Shown here: piece after piece, positions 26,303 to 33,801 of the stretch
Layout of the letters: every line of letters starts with the position of its first letter
Position numbering within the stretch: the stretch's first letter is position 1
NCBI GenBank assembly: GCA_033717875.1
Contig: JADDKJ010000012.1
Span: 16,180-80,179, forward strand
Reading direction: 5' to 3'
Source: SBBG01 sp033717875
Lineage (GTDB): Bacteria; Pseudomonadota; Gammaproteobacteria; Ga0077554; Ga007554
Length of the DNA: 64,000 nucleotides
The notes under the pieces: model-generated
Told to the model about the DNA's origin: nothing
Database searches by the model: none
Seen by the model: only the letters and a program-made list of their open reading frames with translations
Made by a program: the position numbers and the translations under genes

Positions 26303-27097
26303 TCAGATGATACAGCACATCAATTCAAATTCCACGTCTTCCGCCGCTTGCACTGGACGCTCCTCCATCCGCAGTTCCATGAAGCGCACGGTAAAGCGAT
26401 GCTTGCCGCCGCTGATTTCGGCGAAATAAGGAACGCCCGGAGGCACGGTAACGCGTACCAGGTGACAGGGAGGCACCGGCTCGAGCGACTTCTGGAAAAA
26501 GCCGGCCTCGGCGATTTCCTTCACCGGCTGGGCGCTGTCACGGATCAGCCGCAGGACGAGCTTGATCGATTGTTCGATGACGGCGAAGGTCTTGAGCCAT
26601 TGCTCCAGTTGATGACGGCGCAGCTCGACGGGTTGTTGCAACCAGAAATGATAGCCGGGCAGATCGAAGTCGCAGGTGCCGCCGGGGATGCTGCTGCGCT
26701 GGCGGATGGCGTTGAGAAATTCGTTCTGGCGCAGCTCCTGGCCAACCTGACCCTTGGCGGAGTGCAACTGGTCTATCAGCGTGTCCATTTCGGAAAGCAG
26801 GACGTTCAAGCGCTGATGGTCGACGCCGGGATTCCGTTCCAGGCGCTCGAGCACCGAAATCTGCCGTTCGAGCTCCTTCATGGCTTCGGTCTTGAGGTCG
26901 GCGCGGTTGAAGATGCTCAGAATCTCCAGGATGCTGGCAAGCGCGGCGCGGCTGTCCCACACGGAGTTTCCGGCCAGGTAGGCGTGGGCTTGCTGAAACA
27001 GAAATTCGAGCCGCAAAAAGGTGCGTACCCGCTCACTCAGCGGCTGCTCGTATGTGATTTTTTTTTGCACGAGGTGTACCGACGCTCCCAAAAGCAA
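26303..27097 (-). CDS. zapD: Cell division protein ZapD
   Basis: A protein of up to 264 aa of the ZapD (DUF1342) family, which cross-links FtsZ filaments. Hallmarks are YEQPLSERVRTFLRLEFLFQQ at the start, SRAALASILEILSIFNRADLK, FDLPGYHFWLQQP and a C-terminal beta region ending VEFELMCCII. Candidate starts are TTG at 27097, TTG at 27091 and GTG at 27070; the GTG fits family length best, while GGGAG lies nearer the TTG codons, so the start is unsettled. Upstream of ftsH-yacG on the same strand. Confidence 0.9.
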   Translation of the reverse strand: MLLGASVHLVQKKITYEQPLSERVRTFLRLEFLFQQAHAYLAGNSVWDSRAALASILEILSIFNRADLKTEAMKELERQISVLERLERNPGVDHQRLNVLLSEMDTLIDQLHSAKGQVGQELRQNEFLNAIRQRSSIPGGTCDFDLPGYHFWLQQPVELRRHQLEQWLKTFAVIEQSIKLVLRLIRDSAQPVKEIAEAGFFQKSLEPVPPCHLVRVTVPPGVPYFAEISGGKHRFTVRFMELRMEERPVQAAEDVEFELMCCII

Positions 27098-27220
27098 TAA
27101 TCGCTTAATTAAGCATACAGTTTAAAGGATTACAATGAATATGGCGCAAAAATATCGGGATTTGCACGATAAAATTTGTTGCTTCACAGAGACAATGGCG
27201 AGATGGCAAAGGTTATCGTA

Positions 27221-28654
27221 TCAGCGGGCCGCATCCACGGTCTCGACGCGCCCCGCGAAACGGATGACCGGGAAATGCCGCTGTAGCGCCTTGCTGTGGA
27301 AATCCCGCATCAACACCCCCTCGCTGTAGCGAATGCGTGCGCCGACGGCGAATTCCCCTCTGGCAACCGCCAGCCATTCTTCGCCGTCCGGTATCGCTAC
27401 GCGCAAATAGGTATACATCGCTGTATCGATCACTTCGGCGATGGCGCCCTCACGGGGCAAGGTCACGGCGGTCTGCGGCGGGGATGGTTCGCGGCCAGCT
27501 TTGGCCTGACTCACCTCGCCCCGGAAGCCGATGTTGCCTGCCTCGTCGAACGTGGCGTAGCTCACGGTGTTGTAATAACCGGCGGAATTTGTCCCGCCCA
27601 GCAGATAGATCCAGTCCTTGTAGACCACCACGCCGAAATCGGCGAGGGGAGAGGGCAGCGCGGTGGTCGCCTGCCAGGCTTGCGGTTCGCCACCGTCGCC
27701 AAGCCGGCCCTTTTCGATGCTATCGGTAAAGACAAGATTGCTGATGCCGCCCAGGGCATAGAGATAACCGCCGTGCGCGGCGGCCGACAGCCCATAGCGC
27801 CCGGTCGCCAGCCCATAGCGCCCGGTCGCCAGCCCATAGCGCCCGGTCGCCAGCGGCGGCGCGGACCGCCATTGCAGCGGCGCGCCGCCAGCGAATGCCG
27901 CCCACTCCACTTCTGTCTGGGCCGTCCCTTGGCTCTGGGCATGGCCGCCGATCAGATAGGCGGCGCTGTCCGACTGCGCGACGGCATGGACATAGCGCGG
28001 CATGGTGAGGGTGTTGGGTTCCAGCGTCCATTTTCCGAGACGGCCGTCCGGCAGGATCGCGGCGCGCTCCACCGAGTCGAGCAACACGCCGCTAAAGCCC
28101 CCCACGGCATAGAGGTAGCCATTAGACACCACCAGTCTGGCGCAGCGGCGCGGATAGTTGAGCGTCTGCTTTTCCTTTTGCCACGGACCAAGGCGGCCAT
28201 CGGGCAGAATGCGCGCCCGCTCCACCGAGCGCAGCAGGTTGCTGCCGTTCGGGCCGTTGCCGCCGCCCACCGCATAGACAAAACCGTTGTAAACCACCGC
28301 CGAGAAAAAGCCCCGCGCCTCGCGCATCGGCGCGGCGGGACGCCACGCGGCAAGCGCGCCGTCGGCCTGGATACGCGAGTATTCCGCCGACGACAGAAAA
28401 CGCCGGCCATCAATACCGCCGATGATGTAGAGCATGCCATTTGCCTCCACCGCCGCCGCGCCGGCGCGGGCAGTGGTGAGCGGGGCGGTATCCTGCCAGC
28501 CGGCGATCCAGGAGGGTTGGGCGTCAGCCCGTGAGATGAAAAATACCAGCAGCGCCAATGCCTGTCCCGCTCGGAACAGGTTGCTTTTAAGGGCGCCTCT
28601 ATAAATCCGCTGAAGCCGCGATGGCGGCGTTGAAAACAGGCTCAAAATGCTCAT
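27221..28654 (-). CDS. Exported kelch-repeat protein with C-terminal NrfJ-like domain
   Basis: A 477-aa protein. After a signal segment (~28-45, ALALLVFFISRADA) come about six kelch blades (GMLYIIGGIDG, GFVYAVGGGNG, GYLYAVGGFSG, AAYLIGGHAQ, GYLYALGGIS, DWIYLLGGTN), predicting a periplasmic beta-propeller. The last ~90 residues (VIDTAMYTYLRVAIPDGEEW, GVLMRDFHSKALQRHFPVIRF) resemble the small OB-like NrfJ domain found with c-type cytochromes. A three-fold ATGRYGL repeat inflates one blade. The ATG and first ~22 residues come from a MITE-like repeat, so the original start may have been displaced. No good Shine-Dalgarno is seen. Confidence 0.75.
   Translation of the reverse strand: MSILSLFSTPPSRLQRIYRGALKSNLFRAGQALALLVFFISRADAQPSWIAGWQDTAPLTTARAGAAAVEANGMLYIIGGIDGRRFLSSAEYSRIQADGALAAWRPAAPMREARGFFSAVVYNGFVYAVGGGNGPNGSNLLRSVERARILPDGRLGPWQKEKQTLNYPRRCARLVVSNGYLYAVGGFSGVLLDSVERAAILPDGRLGKWTLEPNTLTMPRYVHAVAQSDSAAYLIGGHAQSQGTAQTEVEWAAFAGGAPLQWRSAPPLATGRYGLATGRYGLATGRYGLSAAAHGGYLYALGGISNLVFTDSIEKGRLGDGGEPQAWQATTALPSPLADFGVVVYKDWIYLLGGTNSAGYYNTVSYATFDEAGNIGFRGEVSQAKAGREPSPPQTAVTLPREGAIAEVIDTAMYTYLRVAIPDGEEWLAVARGEFAVGARIRYSEGVLMRDFHSKALQRHFPVIRFAGRVETVDAAR
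27788..27850. repeat. Three perfect 21-bp tandem repeats inside the kelch gene
   Basis: The unit CAGCCCATAGCGCCCGGTCGC occurs three times with no mismatch and stays in frame, coding the heptad ATGRYGL on the minus strand. Confidence 0.95.
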
Positions 28655-28730
28655 GTACTACGTGTACACTCCGCTTTTTCGCCTGTTTTCGCCTTGCCCT
28701 CGCGGCTTGATCGAATTTATAGAGGTGCCC
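28591..28730. mobile_element. MITE-like element with TTAA flanks
   Basis: A 140-bp non-coding element with inverted ends GGGCGCCTCTATAAAT / ATTTATAGAGGTGCCC (one mismatch), bounded on both sides by TTAA (28587-28590, 28731-28734), which looks like a 4-bp target duplication. The interior is itself partly palindromic (GAAAACAGGC / GCCTGTTTTC; GTACTACGTGTAC centre). The right TTAA carries the yyaL stop codon, and the interior carries the ATG of the kelch gene. Too short for a transposase. The YTAR-like target suggests mobilisation by an IS5-type enzyme, which is inference. Confidence 0.78.
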
Positions 28731-30812
28731 TTAACGCTCATTCACCAGCGCCCTTTCCAACGCTTCCCGCGTCGCAAGCGGGGCACCGCATGATAGTCCT
28801 TCACAGACATACGCGACCACGCCCGCTGCGGAACCGCGCTGCGCCAGCACGCCCGGCAGATCGGCGGCGTCGGCGGGAATGGCCAGGGTGATGCGACGTG
28901 GCGCGTAATCGTTGCCGCACAACGTCTGCCAAGCGGGCAGATCGGCGGACGGGCCGCGCAGGGTAATGGTCTGCGGCGGATAGAGATATTCCTCCAGCGC
29001 CAGCAGCAGGGCGTTGTGCGCATAGGGTATCTGCGTCACGGCCGGCCAGGCGGCCGTGAGGGTGCGCGCGGCGGCATCGAGGTAACGCGGTTCGCCCAGC
29101 AGATGGCCGAGCCGCCCCAGCACGTGAGCGGCGATGCCGTTGCCCGATGGCAGCGCGTCGTCGCCCAGCGGCTTGGGGCGGTGGATGAGCCGCTCGTGGT
29201 CGTCGGCGGTGAAGAAAAAGCCGCCACGCTCCTTGTCTTCGAAATGCGTCAGCACGGCTTCGGCCAGCGCCACGGCGAACGACAGATCGCCATCGCGCCA
29301 GCGCGCCTGGAGCAGTTCGAGGATGCCGTCGATGAGAAACACGTAGTCATCGAGATAGGCGGCGAGTGTGCTACGGCCATCCTTGTGGCTGGCGAGCAAG
29401 CGGCCGTCGCGCCACAGATGGGCGCGAATGAAATCCAGCGCCCGCTGCGCCGAAGCAAGGTACTCGGGCCGTCCGAGATGGCGGCCCGCCGTGGCCATGC
29501 CCTTGATCATCAGGCCGTTCCAGGCGGTGAGGATTTTTTCATCGCGGCCGGGACGAATGCGCTGCTTGCGCGCCGCGAACAACTTGGCGCGCGCGGCATC
29601 GAGCAGGGTATTGATCCGCGTCTCGCTCATCGAAAATTCGCTGGCCAACGCGGCGATGTCCTGCCGCACATGCAAATGCCACTGCCCCTCGAAGTTGGCG
29701 GGCTGGTCGAGACCATAACGGCGGGCGAACGCGGTGTATTCCTCATCACTCAGCAGCGCCCGCACCTCCTGCTGATCCCAGACGTAGAACTTGCCTTCGT
29801 GGCCTTCGGAGTCGGCGTCCAGCGTCGAATAATAGCCGCCCTCGAGCGACTGCATCTCACGCATCACCCAGGCGGCGGTTTCCTCGGCGACCTGCTTGAA
29901 CAGCGGATCACGCGTCGCCAGCCATGCCTCGCTGTAAAGCGCCAGCAGCGGGCCGTTGTCATAAAGCATCTTTTCGAAGTGCGGGATCATCCACCACTCA
30001 TCCACCGAGTAACGGCAAAAACCGCCGCCGAGCTGGTCGTACAAACCGCCTTCCGCCATGCGGGCAAGCGTGACACAGGCCATCGACAACGCCTTGTCGT
30101 CCACCCGGCCGGTGGCGGCCCAATGGCGCAGCAGGCGCTCGATGTGGGTGGGATGGGGAAACTTCGGCGCGCGGCCAAAGCCGCCGTGCTGCGTGTCGAA
30201 GCTTTGTTCGAGCTGGCGACGGGCGATGTCGAGCGGCGCGGCGTTGACGCCCTCCGCCACGCCGCCCGAGGATGTCATTTCCTCCAGCGCGCGCACCAGG
30301 GCGCTGTTCTGCTGTCTGATGTCATCACGGTTTTCATGATAGAAGGCTTCGACGCGGCGCAGCAGATCCTTGAAGCCCGGCAGGCCATGGCGCGGCGTCA
30401 CGGGAAAATAAGTGCCGCCGAAAAACGGCGCTTGATCGTCCGGTGTGAGAATCATGGTGAGCGGCCAGCCGCCGCTGCGCTGGGCGAGCAACTGATGCGC
30501 GGTCTGGTAGATTTTGTCGAGATCGGGCCGCTCTTCGCGGTCCACCTTGATGTTGACGAACAATGCGTTCATCACCGCGGCGGTCTCGTCGTCTTCGAAC
30601 GACTCGTGCGCCATGACATGACACCAGTGGCAGGCCGAATAACCGATCGACAGCAGAATCGGTTTATCCTCGTGCCGGGCCTTGTCCAGGGCCTCTTCGC
30701 CCCACGGGTACCACTGCACCGGATTGTGCGCGTGTTGCAGCAGGTACGGACTGGTTTCGCCGATCAGATGGTTGGTGTACGGAACCGTTTCCATGCCCCC
30801 GGAGAGCGTCAC
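28731..30812 (-). CDS. yyaL: YyaL/SSP411 family protein (thioredoxin-fold DUF255 plus (alpha/alpha)6 domain)
   Basis: A 693-aa protein with an N-terminal thioredoxin-like DUF255 domain (YSACHWCHVMAHESFED, CxxC at 61-64) and a C-terminal six-hairpin glycosidase-like barrel with WNGLMIKGMA. Homologue of Bacillus YyaL and mammalian SPATA20; cytoplasmic, function unresolved. The ATG overlaps the stop of the DUF853 gene (ATGA), so they are translationally coupled. The stop codon lies in the TTAA at the edge of a MITE-like insertion, so the C-terminus may have been re-set by it. Confidence 0.9.
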   Translation of the reverse strand: MTLSGGMETVPYTNHLIGETSPYLLQHAHNPVQWYPWGEEALDKARHEDKPILLSIGYSACHWCHVMAHESFEDDETAAVMNALFVNIKVDREERPDLDKIYQTAHQLLAQRSGGWPLTMILTPDDQAPFFGGTYFPVTPRHGLPGFKDLLRRVEAFYHENRDDIRQQNSALVRALEEMTSSGGVAEGVNAAPLDIARRQLEQSFDTQHGGFGRAPKFPHPTHIERLLRHWAATGRVDDKALSMACVTLARMAEGGLYDQLGGGFCRYSVDEWWMIPHFEKMLYDNGPLLALYSEAWLATRDPLFKQVAEETAAWVMREMQSLEGGYYSTLDADSEGHEGKFYVWDQQEVRALLSDEEYTAFARRYGLDQPANFEGQWHLHVRQDIAALASEFSMSETRINTLLDAARAKLFAARKQRIRPGRDEKILTAWNGLMIKGMATAGRHLGRPEYLASAQRALDFIRAHLWRDGRLLASHKDGRSTLAAYLDDYVFLIDGILELLQARWRDGDLSFAVALAEAVLTHFEDKERGGFFFTADDHERLIHRPKPLGDDALPSGNGIAAHVLGRLGHLLGEPRYLDAAARTLTAAWPAVTQIPYAHNALLLALEEYLYPPQTITLRGPSADLPAWQTLCGNDYAPRRITLAIPADAADLPGVLAQRGSAAGVVAYVCEGLSCGAPLATREALERALVNER

Positions 30813-32302
30813 CGCCGTCCGCCCCCCAGCAGCGAACCCAGCACCCCGCGCAGGATCTGCCGGCCCAACTGGCTGCCGACCGCGCGCGCCGCGCTCTTGG
30901 CCATGGCTTCCATCGCGGTTTCGCGCTGACGGCCAGCCTTGGGCCGGGGCGCTTCCTCCAAGGCTTCCTCGGCAGAGACAACCGCTCCCTTGCGCCCGCG
31001 CGCGGGTGGCTCGGCGGCCGTCGCTTCGGCGGCGCGTCCCTTGAGGATTTCATAGGCCGACTCGCGGTCCACCATCTTTTCATAGTGGCCATAAATCGGC
31101 GATTGCTGGATGATCGCCTGGCGCTGCTGCGCGGTGACCGGGCCAATCTGGCTGCGCGGCGGGCACATCAGGGCGCGCTGCACCACACCCGGCCGGCCGC
31201 TTTCGTCGAGCAGCGACACCAGCGCCTCGCCCACGCCCAGTTCGGTGATGACGCTGGCGACATCCAGATCGGGATTGGCGCGGAAGGTCTCGGCCGCGGC
31301 GCGCACCGCTTTCTGGTCGCGCGGCGTGAAGGCGCGCAGCGCGTGCTGCACACGGTTACCGAGCTGACCGAGAATCTTGTCGGGAATGTCGAGCGGATTC
31401 TGGCTGACGAAGTACACGCCCACACCCTTGGAGCGGATCAGCCGCACCACCTGCTCGACCTTTTCCAGCAACGCCGGCGGGGCGTCGCTGAACAGCAGAT
31501 GCGCCTCGTCGAAAAAGAACACCAGCTTGGGCTTGTCGCGGTCGCCGACCTCGGGCAGTTGCTCGAACAGCTCGGCGAGCAGCCACAGCAGGAAGGTGGC
31601 GTAGAGCTTGGGCGAGCCCATCAGCTTGTCGGCGGCGAGGATGTTGACCACGCCCCGCCCCTGGTCGCCGGTCTGCATCAGATCGTCGAGATTGAGCGCC
31701 GGCTCGCCGAAAAATTTCTCCCCTCCCTGCGTTTCCAGTGTCAGCAGCGCACGCTGGATGGCGCCGATACTGGCGGCGGAGATGGTGCCGTATTCGGTGG
31801 TGAAATCCTTGGCGTTGTCGCCGACGAACTGCAACATGGCGCGCAGATCCTTGAGATCGAGCAGCAGCAGGCCCCGGTCATCGGCGATCTTGAACGCCAG
31901 ATTGAGCACTCCTTCCTGCGTATCATTGAGGTTGAGCAAACGGGCCAGCAGCAGCGGTCCCATGTCCGAAACCGTGGTGCGCACGGGATGCCCCTGCTCG
32001 CCAAACACGTCCCAGAACGCCACCGGACAACCGGCGAAGGAAAAATCTTCCAACCCGAGCACCTGGACGCGCTCACGCACCTTGGGGTTTTCCACACCCG
32101 GCTGACCGATGCCGGACAGATCGCCCTTCACGTCGGCCATGAACACCGGCACGCCGATGCGGCTGAACCCTTCCGCCAGCCCTTGCAGCGTGATGGTTTT
32201 GCCGGTGCCCGTCGCCCCCGCGATCAGACCGTGGCGGTTGGCCATTTTGGGCAAGAGATAGAGGGGTTGAGCCCCTTTGCCGATCAACATGGGTTCTGTC
32301 AT
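30809..32302 (-). CDS. DUF853 family HerA/FtsK-like ATPase (YjgR-like)
   Basis: A 497-aa P-loop ATPase: GATGTGKT Walker A near residues 29-36, Walker B FFFDEAHLLF, sensor SQNPLDIPD, and a C-terminal low-complexity basic tail (PARGRKGAVV, RPKAGRQRETA). The family is HerA-helicase-like; E. coli YjgR is the reference and its role is unknown. Possibly a DNA-pumping ATPase. It is the first gene of a two-gene unit with yyaL, and its upstream gap holds DnaA boxes. Confidence 0.88.
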   Translation of the reverse strand: MTEPMLIGKGAQPLYLLPKMANRHGLIAGATGTGKTITLQGLAEGFSRIGVPVFMADVKGDLSGIGQPGVENPKVRERVQVLGLEDFSFAGCPVAFWDVFGEQGHPVRTTVSDMGPLLLARLLNLNDTQEGVLNLAFKIADDRGLLLLDLKDLRAMLQFVGDNAKDFTTEYGTISAASIGAIQRALLTLETQGGEKFFGEPALNLDDLMQTGDQGRGVVNILAADKLMGSPKLYATFLLWLLAELFEQLPEVGDRDKPKLVFFFDEAHLLFSDAPPALLEKVEQVVRLIRSKGVGVYFVSQNPLDIPDKILGQLGNRVQHALRAFTPRDQKAVRAAAETFRANPDLDVASVITELGVGEALVSLLDESGRPGVVQRALMCPPRSQIGPVTAQQRQAIIQQSPIYGHYEKMVDRESAYEILKGRAAEATAAEPPARGRKGAVVSAEEALEEAPRPKAGRQRETAMEAMAKSAARAVGSQLGRQILRGVLGSLLGGGRR

Positions 32303-32434
32303 GGAATATCTCCTCGGATAAGGTCAGGCTCCTGCTTTTCCAGCCTGGTTTGTCAATATGTTACTTGGAACGCCGATTTAACAACTTTTCTATGCAAATG
32401 ACGCTAAGCCATTATCTGCCTTCAAGTTTGCTGG

Positions 32435-32648
32435 TTATGCACAAAAGCTGTGGATAACTTTGTGGAAGAAACGGGATCAACCCTTCTAAAGCCGCGTCTT
32501 CACAGGCTTTGTGACAAATTGATGACGATTCACTCATCAAATAAAAACACTTAATAATCAATAAATTAAAGTTTATAAGCATTTTCTGCGCGATGCCCTG
32601 TCATTTTCGGCCTGATACTTCTTGCCACCGAGTCCCGACTGTGTATAA
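32435..32648. other. Origin-like intergenic region: three consensus DnaA boxes plus AT-rich tract
   Basis: In the 412-bp gap between the DUF853 and hemJ genes, TTATGCACA lies at 32435-32443, TTATCCACA on the minus strand at 32449-32457, and TTATACACA on the minus strand at 32640-32648; all fit TTATNCACA. Between them is a long AT-rich tract (~32537-32585) that would serve as an unwinding element. No dnaA, dnaN or gidA genes are nearby, so this may be a chromosomal origin, a DnaA titration site or a DnaA-controlled promoter region. No gene was recognised in the gap. Confidence 0.45.
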
Positions 32649-32714
32649 CGCACTTAGCCTGGGTCTAAAACGAAGAAATTTTTCGCCTTTTCGCCCCCAA
32701 CTCCCTTGACACAG

Positions 32715-33137
32715 CTAAAAAGGCTTAACGACAACGAGAATCACTATCGCCACCAATAACACCACGGAAATCTCGTTGAACCAGCGGTAAAAGACATGGC
32801 TGCGGCGGTTGCGGTCGTGCCGGAAATCGAGCATCAGTTTGCCACAATAGACATAATAAGCCACCAGCACCGCCACCAGCAGGAGTTTGGCGTGCAGCCA
32901 GCCGCTGCGGGAATAGGCTTCCCAGGCATAATCGACGAGCATCCAGACGCCCAGCGCGATGGTCAGCACCGCCCAGGGCAGCACGAAAAAAAACAGTTTG
33001 CGCTCCATGATCTTCAGCCGCTCGCTGGTCGCGGCATCGCTGATCTGGGCGTGGTGAACGAACAACCGCGGCAGATAAAAGATGCCGGCGAACCACGACA
33101 CCATGAATATGATGTGAAACGCCTTGACCCAGAGCAT
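32715..33137 (-). CDS. hemJ: Protoporphyrinogen IX oxidase HemJ
   Basis: A 140-aa four-TM protein matching HemJ (UPF0093): MLWVKAFHIIFMVSWFAGIFYLPRLFVHHA with its conserved histidines, KLFFFVLPWAVLTIALGVWML, HAKLLLVAVLVAYY and a C-terminal RWFNEISVVLLVAIVILVV helix. It oxidises protoporphyrinogen IX to protoporphyrin IX in haem synthesis using the respiratory chain. ATG at 33137 is preceded by GAAGGG; longer in-frame versions read a non-conserved stretch. Its presence suggests this organism uses HemJ rather than HemG/HemY, unless others lie elsewhere. Confidence 0.9.
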   Translation of the reverse strand: MLWVKAFHIIFMVSWFAGIFYLPRLFVHHAQISDAATSERLKIMERKLFFFVLPWAVLTIALGVWMLVDYAWEAYSRSGWLHAKLLLVAVLVAYYVYCGKLMLDFRHDRNRRSHVFYRWFNEISVVLLVAIVILVVVKPF

Positions 33138-33165
33138 GAAGCAACCCTTCCCAGTGATGGCGGAC

Positions 33166-33174
33166 AATATAACA
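33166..33174 (-). promoter_or_regulatory. Candidate extended -10 promoter of hemJ
   Basis: On the minus strand TGTTATATT (TG-n-TATATT) lies 29 nt upstream of the hemJ ATG, giving a leader of about 22 nt. No good -35 is seen, which an extended -10 can tolerate. Confidence 0.35.
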
Positions 33175-33330
33175 CGCGACCGGCTTGCGGGCTTATGCGC
33201 ATGCGCCGCCGGTAAAAAATTTATCAAAAATTGACAACCGGTCAGCCAAGAATTGGTTAAAGTCCAAGCATGTTCAGGCCGATGATAATCAAGGTTCCGG
33301 GCGAAAACAGTAATCCAGAGAGAGATAGAC

Positions 33331-33783
33331 ATGTCCTCCTGCCAGTATCGGTGTGACAAAAGCAAAAAAGCACGGCTTGCCGCCTTGTGTTTTTCTCTTG
33401 CTCTTTTGCCTTTGATGCCGCGCGCCGATGAGACCGTCCCTGACATCATCCCCGGCATTGTCACCGTGGATGCGGAAAAGCTCATCGAGTTGGCCAATGG
33501 CGATGATCTCGTCATCGTCGATTCGCGCCTGCCTGTCGATCATCGCCGGGGATATATCGAAGGCTCGATCAGCCTGCCGGACACCGCCACCGATTGCGAT
33601 TCGCTGGCGGCCGCCGCGCCACGCAGCACCAGCCCGATCCTGTTTTATTGCAATGGCCCCAAATGCCCGCGCAGCGCGCGGGCGGCGAGCATCGCGCAAG
33701 CTTGTGGCTACCGCAAGGTGTTCTGGTTCCGCGGCGGACTTGAGGAATGGAAGAAGAAAAAGTATCCCTACATAAAGAAATAA
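33331..33783 (+). CDS. Exported single-domain rhodanese
   Basis: A 150-aa protein with an N-terminal hydrophobic export segment (LAALCFSLALLPLMPRADE) and one rhodanese domain: IVDSRLPVDHRRGYIEGSI, active-site loop FYCNGPKCPRSARA with the nucleophilic Cys, then GYRKVFWFRGGLEEWKKKKYP. GAGAGAGA lies upstream of the ATG. Probably a periplasmic sulfane-sulfur carrier or redox protein. The gap to the next gene is only 18 nt, so it may be co-transcribed with the GGDEF-EAL gene. Confidence 0.85.
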   Translation: MSSCQYRCDKSKKARLAALCFSLALLPLMPRADETVPDIIPGIVTVDAEKLIELANGDDLVIVDSRLPVDHRRGYIEGSISLPDTATDCDSLAAAAPRSTSPILFYCNGPKCPRSARAASIAQACGYRKVFWFRGGLEEWKKKKYPYIKK

Positions 33784-33801
33784 ACCTGACGAAAGACCCT
33801 C

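Noticed and set aside
24529..26310. 593-codon frame antisense to ftsH
   Set aside because: Shadow of ftsH; no domain recognisable and composition is that of a reversed GC-rich coding region.
31085..32401. 438-codon frame antisense to the DUF853 gene
   Set aside because: Sense strand has Walker A and B motifs; the antisense product has none.
33230..33262. TTGACA at ~33230 as promoter of the exported rhodanese
   Set aside because: No acceptable -10 box at 16-18 bp spacing.
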